A model generated the notes under the pieces. The model was not told the origin of the DNA and ran no database searches. It saw only the letters and a list, made by a program, of their open reading frames with translations. The translations under genes and the position numbers were made by a program. DNA of 64,000 nucleotides from Notospermus geniculatus (taxonomy: Eukaryota > Nemertea > Pilidiophora > Heteronemertea > Lineidae): NCBI GenBank assembly GCA_002633025.1, contig NMRB01000163.1:14815-78814 (forward strand), in the 5' to 3' direction. Of this stretch, positions 55,805 through 64,000 are shown one piece after another (position 1 is the stretch's first letter; each line of letters starts with the position of its first letter).

Positions 55805-56509
55805 GCCGAATCGGTTAATGTCGTCCTGGGTATAACAGAAATATACCCAGGTTCAATGTCGTCCTACAAAACTATACCCTGGGTATAGTTCGATCTACAA
55901 AAGTATACCGAGGATTGGATACGGCACCTGAAGATGAGATTGTGCTTGCAAATGCCACATGACCATGCACAAGCATGACAGTTCCAAAAACATCGCTCCA
56001 GCGCCCGACACGACGGGCACCATTTTAATATATAGTACTGACAGTCATCAAAGAATTTTTCGTGCCGTTTATCGTCGCTCAAATCCGCAATAGTACTTGC
56101 AGCACGACTGAAGTAACGTCGATGCGGACGTAGATGAATGCACGACACCGAACAAACATATGACGCAGATCGGCTCTGTTCGTTTGCTCATTTCTTTGAA
56201 ATTGTGAACTTGCGATAAGTTTGGGCCATTGTGTTAAAAACAAATGTTAACAGTTGACCCATGCTATCGATTAGCAGAAAAGCTGACGATATTGACTGGT
56301 ATTTTGGCGATGTTGATTGCAAAACTGCCATCTCAGTTGAAGCGAGAAACAAAATGGCGGCCATCCATTCCTAACTCGTATCTAGGCTCAAAACTACGGT
56401 ACTGGGTATACTTTTGCAGATCGAACTATACCCAGGGTATAGTTTTGTAGGACGACATTGAACCTGGGTATATTTCTGTTATACCCAGGACGACATTAAC
56501 CGATTCGGC
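55805..56509. mobile_element. 705-bp Mutator-like foldback element, complete
   Basis: Terminal inverted repeats of about 103 bp begin GCCGAATCGGTTAATGTCG and carry GTCGTCCTGGGTATAAC and the palindrome ACTATACCCTGGGTATAGT. The 9-bp target duplication AGAACTAAC is exact at 55796-55804 and 56510-56518. The interior (gatcggctctgttcg, CAAAATGGCGGCC) matches 1-349. No coding capacity. Confidence 0.92.
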
Positions 56510-56585
56510 AGAACTAACTTGGAAAATGATCGATACCAGCGTCGCATAGAGTATAAATCCCGCATGTTTTTTTTGTCTTGGTGTC

Positions 56586-56632
56586 TGTGTGCGTGTGTGT
56601 GTGTGTGCGTGTGCGTGTGTGTATGTGTGTCT
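56586..56632 (+). repeat. GT microsatellite
   Basis: An uninterrupted alternation of TG/CG dinucleotides with a few GCGTG variants; possible Z-DNA-forming tract. Confidence 0.95.
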
Positions 56633-56713
56633 CCGTTCACCTTTCTGTCTCGGTTTCATTCTCCGATATGTGGAAAAGGGTGAAATTGCAATATCAATCT
56701 CAAAATTTTGTCT

Positions 56714-56919
56714 GATAAACAGGAAGTCAATTTCCAGAATCTTAGCAAATTTTCGACCCCAACCGGGGTCTTCTTCAGGCTGGCACTTTCAAGTCGAGCT
56801 ACCAGAAGTGTGAAAGTTTTACACATCTGGTAACCCGACTTGAAAGTGCCAGCCTGAAGAAGACCCTGGTTGGGGTCGAAAATTTGCTAAGATCCTGGAA
56901 ATTGACTTCCTGTTTATCA
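56714..56919. mobile_element. GGAAGTC foldback hairpin element, complete
   Basis: GATAAACAGGAAGTCAATTT and its complement close a 206-bp structure with arms of about 90 bp (CGACCCCAACCGGGGTC, CTTCTTCAGGCTGGCACTTT). Transcription would give a long double-stranded hairpin. Confidence 0.92.
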
Positions 56920-57166
56920 TCATTTTGTGTGTCAATTTTTGTGCTTTCTCTTTCTTCAAAATTTTGTCTGTCACAAATCTAAAAAATACCGTGCTATTCG
57001 CACTTAAGACCCCTCGGCTGTGGGTGTAAATTGAAATATGTGTTCATTGAACGTTGCATGTGTAATATGTGATGAAAATGGATAGGTTTGTGAAGGATCC
57101 ACACATTCACCTTTCCACCAAAAATGAGAAAAGTTAAATTTAATTTGAACGTGCCAGAGTGGTAAT

Positions 57167-57870
57167 GTCGTTTTCACAAAGCGCCCCCTAGTGGCCAAAT
57201 GGAAAGTCCGATTCGGCCGAAAATCGATAGGTTCTTGGAGGACCCATATATATACCTTTAAACCAAAAATCAGGAAAATCCGATTAAAGTTGAACGTGCT
57301 AGAGCGGTATCGTCGTTTTCACAAAGTGCCCCCTGGTGGCCAAATGGAAAGTCCGATTCGGCCGAAAAGCGATAGGTTCGTGGAGGACCCATATTATATA
57401 CCTTTAAACGAAAAATCGGGAAAATCCGATTAAATTTGAACGTGCTAGAGCGGTAACGTCGTTTTCACAAAGCGCCCCCTGGTGGCCAAATGGAAAGTCC
57501 GATTCGGCCGAGAATCGATAGGTTCGTGGAGGACCCATATATATACCTTTAAACCAAAAATCGGGAAAATCCGATTAAATTTGAACGTGCTAGAGTGGTA
57601 ACGTCGTTTTCACAAAGCGCCCCCTGGTGGCCAAATGAAAAGTCCGATTCGGCCGAAAATCGATAGGTTCGTGGAGGACCCATATATATACCTTTAAACC
57701 AAAAATCGGGAAAATCCGATTTAATTTGAACGTGCTAGAGCGGTAACGTCGTCTGAATGGACAGACGGTCAGACGGACAGACGGTCAGACGGCTAGACGG
57801 TCAGACGGACGGACACCGAAGGGGACGACAATACCCCTCGGGCCGCCCGCGGGCCGAGGGGTAAAAAGCC
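57167..57870 (+). mobile_element. modular family D element: 145-bp array with CTCF-consensus blocks
   Basis: Four units plus a partial one, each opening CGTCGTTTTCACAAAG, then GCGCCCCCTGGTGGCCA, GAAAGTCCGATTCGGCCG, CCATATATATACCTTTAAAC. Unit blocks start at 57181, 57326, 57472 and 57617. A GACAGACGGTCAGACGG microsatellite (57755-57815) follows, then a hairpin CCCCTCGGGCC..GGGCCGAGGGG and TAAAAA. It has the same end architecture as families A and B. Confidence 0.9.
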
Positions 57871-58150
57871 ATCTACCGGGATATATAGCCCACACAGAGC
57901 ACATGAAACATGTCCCACCCCTAGGTTTGTCAACCCTGCCAGTTTATTGGGCTTATCATTTCTGACATGTGATGTCAGGATCATAGTGATATTGATATCA
58001 CAAATTTGATATTTTGAGATAACTTGCCATCAATTGTCAACTGAGCCACATGAAACAGGTCTTAGTTCATGCCTGCTGTCCAAGGACTCGATTGTACATT
58101 AAAATTCTCAACCTCTGGTGTCCAGCTTGTTGAGATATCACGATATTTTG
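57871..58150. other. no recognisable feature
   Basis: AT-rich, containing gatattgatatcac motifs like those at 43735-44165 but no gene. Confidence 0.4.
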
Positions 58151-58153
58151 ATA

Positions 58154-58349
58154 TTGTTGTGGATGGATATTTGTTGAGATACCCTGTATGGTCGCCGAAA
58201 TAATGTTCCTATGTTTTTCGTTATAATAAAGCGCCCTCTGTGAAGCACATGGCTAGAATCTCGAACTCGTCGAACCAGGGAATTCGTGTTCTTTTGTTAT
58301 GCACGGATTTTCAGGGAATTACCCCTTTTTGTCGGAAGTGTTACCGACA
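58154..58349 (+). mobile_element. BEL/Pao element 5' LTR (right boundary secure, left tentative)
   Basis: The LTR ends at CA 58348-58349, five bases before the primer site. An AATAAA signal lies at 58225-58230. The left end is probably one of the TGTTG starts at 58154 or 58172; the 3' LTR that would settle it lies beyond the window. Confidence 0.6.
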
Positions 58350-58354
58350 TTAAA

Positions 58355-58372
58355 TGGTGCCGAAACCCGGGA
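58355..58372 (+). promoter_or_regulatory. retroelement primer-binding site, tRNA-Phe
   Basis: TGGTGCCGAAACCCGGGA is complementary to the 3' end of animal tRNA-Phe (acceptor GCCGAAA). It lies just after the LTR, where minus-strand DNA synthesis would begin. Confidence 0.85.
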
Positions 58373-58590
58373 GCGTGTACTCCCGTTCATACGACTCCTA
58401 CGGAGGGATCGGAGGTGTAAGTTGTGGTAAAACTGAACTTTGTTCGCCAGACCTTTGTCGATCGCCGTGCGTGTGCACTGTGCATGTGAAGATAGACTGA
58501 GCCCAGTGTTGTGCAGTGCATTGGATAGTGCAGTGTCGGTGCAAGAGTGACGTTGCATGTACGTTGCGTGTGGGTCAATAGGCCAACAGC

Positions 58591-60189
58591 ATGTCTACCG
58601 GTGGTGATCTAGACACGGCTCTAAAACGGCGTAGTGGCGCCAAAGGGTGGCTGACACGAGCTTTGAAAGGACTAGAAATGGCTGTGGCAGGATTTCATGC
58701 AGGCGATAAAGGCGTCGATGAGGCTACTGTGCAGTCTGGACTTGATGAGCTTGACTTGAGGCTGACTGCATTTCGAAATGCACAGGCTGACGTGGAGTTG
58801 CTCGTGACAGATGAGGAGCAACTTTCTAAGGAAATCCAGAGCTCGGGTGCGACGTTGGATGTTGCAACTAAAGTTCGTATAGAGGCGCTGCGGACACGGA
58901 ATCGATTACGTGCTGCTGCTGACGCTGCTGATAGTGTACCCTTGAAGTTGGCTGCTGCTTTAGGCGATGGAAGCAGTGACCATAGTGCTGATGACTCAAC
59001 GAAGAGTGACGGTCTGGCTAAACTGGTCAGGCTACCGAAAATTGAGCTCCCGAAGTTCGAGGGTGACGTCATGGAATGGCAGTCTTTTTGGGATAAATTT
59101 GATGCACTTGTTCATACAACTGACATTCCAACCATCAGCAAATTCACATACCTTGACTCTTTGTTGGAAGGTGAAGCTAAAGCCACCATCGCAGGACTCA
59201 GTGTTACTGTCGATCATTACGAGGATGCTAGGAAATTACTCAAAGATCGTTACGGGCGTAAGGAAAAGATAACCTTCGCACACGTACAGGCTTTACTCAA
59301 GATGAGTAACCGGTCTGCTTCCAGTGGTGGTAAAGTGTCGCAACTGTCAAAACTGTACGATGAAGTTCAATCGCATGTTAGAAGTCTGGAAGCGCTTGGT
59401 GTTACTGGAGATCGTTATGGTGTTCTCTTAACACCTGTGGTACTGTCTTGCCTTCCCAAAGATGTCCGTTTGGAATGGGCACGGCAAGGTGAGGGACATG
59501 AAGATGACCTTACCTTCTTACTGGATTTTCTCAAAAGGGAAATACGTCGGAGAGAGAGCGCTGAAAGTTTCAAGGATCTAAAGGCTGAAGAGAAAAAACC
59601 GCCTGTCAGGGACGAAAGGCCCTGAGGGTGCCAACCTCGAAAGCACACATCTACGAAAGGATCGTGTGGGTTGTGTCGAAAGATGCATCCCACTGTCAAA
59701 TGCTGGGACCTTACGAGAGTGTCTGTTGCTGAGAGAAAGGATCGCGTTCGGAAGGCCCGATTGTGTTTTCGTTGCTTCGGATCTCATTACGCTAGAACAT
59801 GTGATGCCAAGTGTTCAAAATGTGGAGGTGGTCATCACCAACTTTTGTGTGAGAAATCATCCAAGGACAAGAGACAGAACTCTGTTGAGAACACTGACTC
59901 TTCCACGCCTACCGTTGAAACTCTGCGCAATGGTTCCGCTGGCAATGACACTTCGCACATTACTGTGGTATCAAACGCGTGTGTGTCTAAATCCGCTCTG
60001 CGCACCGTGCTACCAATAGCTAAAGTCCGTGTTCAACATGTTCAAGGTGTAAACGGGTTCACCGATGCCAATCTGCTATTCGACAGTGGCTCGGATCGGT
60101 CGTATGTTTCTTCTCAATTGGTTGCTAAGGAAGCACCTCAGGCCAGGGTAAACTGCACAATGTTTATGAGTTACATTTGTCTAGTCTGA
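58591..60189 (+). pseudogene. BEL/Pao gag with zinc knuckles and protease start, in-frame stop
   Basis: The first 344 codons form the BEL-type Gag: a helical N-terminus and the DUF1759-like core (LPKFEGDVMEWQSFWDKF, KFTYLDSLLEGEAKATIAGL). A TGA at 59623 ends this frame. The same frame then continues with cysteine/histidine knuckles (CFRCFGSHYARTC, CSKCGGGHHQLLC) and an aspartic-protease motif LLFDSGSDRSYV, ending at 60189. In BEL elements these parts belong to one polyprotein, so the TGA is either a disabling mutation or a readthrough stop. The retroelement copies itself through an RNA intermediate in virus-like particles. Confidence 0.85.
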
Positions 60190-63100
60190 GTGGTAGTGAT
60201 GCTGAATCTGTCTTAGCTGTTGAGGTGCCTGTTATTTGTACTCCTTTGCAGAGACCACAGATCCCGCCTCAGATAATGGAAGCATTCTCAGGAATTGAGT
60301 TTGCTGACCCCAACACTGTGTCCGGTGAGAGAGAGGTTGATATTCTCATTGGCATCGATTATTATTGGGACCTCATGAAACCTGGTCTCAAACGTCACAA
60401 AGACGGCCCTGTGGCGCAACAGACGTCATTTGGCTGGGTCTTGTCTGGTTGTTTGAAGAACCAAAACCTTGCGTGCGATACCCATGTCAATATTTCTCAT
60501 CAACTTCTCTGCCTAGACTCCATTTCAGATAAAACCCTGCGCAGCTTCTGGGAACTGGAGTCGATTGGTATTATGGAAAAGGAAAGGCCACCCCCGGACC
60601 CTATACTTCAGAAGTTTGAGGAAACCGTTACATTTGGAAATGGTAGATACCAAGTGGGCCTACCGTGGAGAAGTGACTTCAGGCCTGGTGTGCTCTTGAA
60701 CAATGAACATCTGGCGAGGAAGCGTCTGGCATCCTTGAATCATAGACTGGGAAGGGACCAGACTCTGAAAGATAAGTATGATTCTGTCTTCAGAGAATAT
60801 GAGAAGCTGGGCTTCATAGCTGAGGTCCCCAAAGAGGACCTGTTGGGTACTTACCCTGTATTCTACCTGCCTCACAGGCCTGTGGTGAGAGAGGATGCTG
60901 TGAGTTCTAAGGTAAGGCCGGTTTTCGACGCTTCTGCCAAGGGATACAACAATGTGTCGCTCAATGACTGTTTGGAAACCGGGCCTTCCCTTATGCCCAA
61001 TCTAGTCGAAATATTGTTGAGGTTTCGCAGGTGGCAGGTGGCGCTCACTGCTGATGTCAGCAAAGCATTTCTGCAAATTGAGGTACGCCCTGAGGACCAG
61101 AATGTTCATAGGTTCCTCTGGGACTGCAACGGTACTGTTCGTACAATGAAACTACTGCGTGTACCCTTCGGTAATAGAAGTTCGCCGTTCTTGTTGAATG
61201 CCACTATAAAGCACCATCTTGCCACACAGCCTCCATCTGTGGCAGTGGAGGAATTGTCTGAAAATGTTTGGGTAGATGATTGGCTGTCAGGAGCCGACAC
61301 TGAGGATGAAGCCTGTGACCTGTTTGAGATTGGTTGTGACATATTTAAGGGTGCTGGTATGACATTAGCCAAGTGTCATTCGAATAGCCGGGTACTCAGT
61401 GACAAGTTCTGTAATGACTCTGATGCAGGGAACTTGCAAGGTGCTGTGGTCAAGGTATTAGGGATGAAATGGTTGAGTGAGGAAGATTGCTTTACCTTCG
61501 ACGGTGCCCAGATACCCCCAGTTTCTGACATGCTTTGTTCTAAACGGACTGTTCTCAGCATTCTTTCCAGGCTCTTTGACCCTGTCGGATTCCTCAGCCC
61601 GTTTGTGATGTTGGCAAAGATACTTCTCCAGGACGTATGGCGGCTTGGACTGAGTTGGGATACAGTTCTACCTGATGATTTACTGGACAGGTTTGTGTCA
61701 TGGGTAAGTGGTATCCAGGTTCTCCACCAGTGGAGAATTCCTCGCTGTTTCTTTCCAGGTACGATCTGGAAGGAAAGTATTGGCCAGCTGGAGTTTCTTG
61801 TGTTTTCTGACGCTTCCTTGAAGGCTTACGGAGCCAACGTGTATGTAAGAGTACCAGATGGCCTTGGTGGGTATAGGGTTTCCCTTGTCACCTCAAAGGG
61901 TAAGGTTGCTCCCTTAAAGAGGGTAACCCTGCCAAGACTAGAACTCCTGGGTGCGCTTCTTGGGGCACGCTTGTTGAATTTCACTGTGAAGGCTCTGAAA
62001 CTAGATAAGGTTTCCTACCACTGCTGGTCAGATTCGACTATAGCGCTATCGTGGATCAGGTCAGACCCTGCAAAGTTCAAGGCCTTTGTAGGTAACCGTG
62101 TCAGTGAGATACAGGAGCTGACAGAGCCTTCTCACTGGCACCATGTGGATAGTGCTGATAATCCAGCGGATCTAGTCTCCAGAGGGGTGTTAGCCCGAGA
62201 TTTGCTTGATAACCCATTGTGGCTGGAGGGTCCTGCGTGGCTCTCTTTACCTCTTGTTTTTCCAGATGAGAAGGAGAAACCTGTGGCGGAAGTTCACCCA
62301 GAGGAAATGAAGAGTACGAATGTGACTTTAGTGGCGTCTACAGAGAAGCCAGAATTTGTCTTCCTTGAAGCTTTGGACCGTTGGGGATCCTTTGAGAAAG
62401 CCTTGAGGGTGGCTGCTCTAGTGCTGAGGTTCATCGGTAACATTAGATTGAAGATGAAGAGGGTTGCGGTCAATCCTGTCAGTCGTGACAGGATTAGTGA
62501 GGACCTTTCCCTCGAGGAATTGACTGCAGCCAAGAACATGTTGTTCCAGTGTTTACAGAGGAGTGCTTATGGGGCTGAGTTGGCTGCTCTGGAAAGAGGA
62601 GCTCATGTTCCTAAGAACTCCTCCCTGGCTACACTGTCCCCCTTTTTGGCCCAGGATGGATTCATTCGTATTAAGGGTAGACTTCAGTTGTCCGATCTGT
62701 CATATCAGGCTAAGCATCCCATCATCCTCCCCAGTCACAGGTTGACTAAGTTGTTGGTCAGATCTCGACACCTACTGCTGAAGCATGCAGGGGTGAATGC
62801 TTTGATATCGTCTTTGCGTGACTGTTACTGGATAATTGGGGTTCGCAAACTGGCCAAGAGCATTAAACGTGACTGTGTACGTTGTCAGCGTCAGGATAGC
62901 GCTGCTTGCAATCAACCCGTTGCCCCTCTGCCAGCCCTGAGAGTTAAACAGGCCTCGCCCTTTACTGTGACTGGGTTGGATTACTTGGGACCATTGTTCT
63001 GTGTGGATTTACCAGGGCAGAAGAAGTATGTACTACTTCTAACGTGTGCTGTTGTCCGAGCTCTGCACCTGGAGCTTACTGACTCGTTGTCTTTGGAGGA

Positions 63101-63626
63101 TTTCATCTTGGCGTTTCGTCGCTTTGTTGCTCGCCGAGGTCTTCCCTCCGTGACATTTTCTGATAATGCAAAGACATTTCTTGCAGCAAAGTTCGAGTTG
63201 AGACTGGTGTATGGACACCTGGCGCCCAAGTGGAAATTTATTGTGCCTCGCAGCCCCTGGCATGGAGGCTGGTGGGAGCGTCTGGTGCGCTCTGTGAAAT
63301 CTAGCCTGAGAAAATCTATCGGAAGGGCATCCTTGACACGACTTGAACTGGAGGCTCAACTTCTGGAAATAGAGGCCTGTGTCAATTCCAGGCCTTTGAC
63401 CTTCACTGGTGACACCCTGGAAACTCCGGATCCTTTAACCCCCTCTCATTTTCTCATTGGCAGGGGTTCACATTTCCAGCCTGAAAACTGTGATCTGCCG
63501 TGTGAGGACCTGACAGTGACTGCAGAGGATCTCCTGAGTCGCAAAACAGTACAAAGGACTTGTGTCTGCAGAAATTCTGGCAAGTATGGTCTCTGGAATA
63601 TATCAGAAGTCTTCCTCATGTTGTAA
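60177..63626 (+). pseudogene. BEL/Pao pol: reverse transcriptase, RNase H, integrase
   Basis: A 1,149-codon frame, shifted relative to the upstream one near 60150, so the protease domain is cut off from the polymerase. Visible are RT motifs (VRPVFDASAKG about residue 249, TADVSKAFLQI about 291, WVDDWLSG about 366), RNase H (FSDASLKAYG about 543), integrase HHCC (HAGVNALISS..CVRCQ about 867-905) and catalytic-core segments (DYLGPL, FSDNAKTF, SPWHGGWWERLV). The frame ends prematurely at 63626; the expected C-terminal integrase tail continues in another frame from about 63560. There is no separate envelope gene in view. Confidence 0.9.
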
Positions 63627-64000
63627 CTAAGTTTAAGGGACATGGTGAGTTGAAGGTAGGTTCGGTGGTCCTTGTGCGGGAGGATAACTTGAAACGATTT
63701 CAGTGGCCTATGGCTGTCGTCACGCAGTTACACCCTGGCTCTGATGGTGTTGTCCGATGTGTTTCATTGAGAACTGCCAAAGGTATGCTTCAGAGAGCAG
63801 TTCAGAGACTCCATAGATTGGAGCTGTGTAGTGTCTGTGAAGAGCGCAGTGGAAGTGCGGATAACACTGGTGAACCTGGTTTGCACAATGTTGTTGATTT
63901 GTCTGATCCTTCAAGTGTGTGCATTGGCTCTGGGTCCAATGATGGTGGCCCGACAGTGATACCTTCTACCGCTAACTCGGTAACCGTGCCGCCTGCCGCT
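63560..64000 (+). pseudogene. integrase C-terminal tail in shifted frame, runs off window
   Basis: A third frame is open to the window end and shows the BEL tail features (FWQVWSLEYI, VGSVVLVRED, LHPGSDGVVRCV, a dipeptide-rich end). A one-base loss in an A run near 63550 would explain the shift. Confidence 0.75.

Noticed and set aside
58695-59072. Minus-strand open frames of 60-125 codons opposite gag and pol
   Set aside because: Shadows of the plus-strand BEL coding sequence.

Overview
The window reads as a draft assembly of a multicellular marine invertebrate: spliced genes with GT-AG introns, animal gene families (SLC22 transporter, rhodopsin-like GPCR, TRANK1-like TPR/ankyrin helicase), a BEL/Pao retroelement primed by tRNA-Phe, tRNA-derived SINEs, and very dense non-autonomous DNA elements including tandem-repeat-cored elements like those described from bivalves and flies (pearl / Helentron-associated type). 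There is an 852-base N gap (10781-11632) and five isolated Ns. Signs of merged haplotypes suggest a highly heterozygous outbred species. The sequence alone does not fix the phylum (lophotrochozoan or invertebrate deuterostome are both plausible).

Layout. 1-1.7 kb: mobile-element fragments. 1.7-3.2 kb (+): two exons of an SLC22-type transporter, the first broken at its splice donor by a 362-bp element with a perfect 9-bp target duplication. 3.2-26.5 kb: almost gene-free, holding a minisatellite, SINEs, many foldback elements, an assembly gap beside a G-quadruplex-like tract, and several copies of modular repeats. 26.56-28.85 kb (+): a RecQ-family helicase gene, 5'-incomplete. 29.35-34.42 kb (-): a five-exon gene for a protein of about 1,200 aa of the DUF6589 transposon type; the two genes converge and probably belong to one large DNA transposon. 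34.45-35.03 kb (-): a GPCR fragment covering TM5-TM7. 35-44 kb: foldback elements, one of them with CACTGTG ends and a 5-bp target duplication, and a 2-kb modular element enclosing a small three-exon transcription unit. 44.5-55.5 kb (-): a TRANK1-like gene (ankyrin repeats, UvrD-type helicase, TPR-like C-terminal part), invaded by several elements and containing a duplicated Walker A segment around an N. 55.8-57.9 kb: a complete Mutator-like foldback element and a 145-bp tandem array. 58.15-64 kb (+): a BEL/Pao element (5' LTR, primer site, gag, pol) running off the window, with one in-frame stop and two frameshifts.

The strongest cross-cutting pattern is that the modular tandem-repeat elements (0.4, 13-14, 16-17, 39, 53-54 and 57 kb) share one architecture: units with a 141-150 bp period, often carrying the vertebrate CTCF consensus, then in most cases a GACGGA-type microsatellite, a terminal hairpin and a (C/G)TAAAAA end. 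Non-recognised stretches are stated as such in the list.
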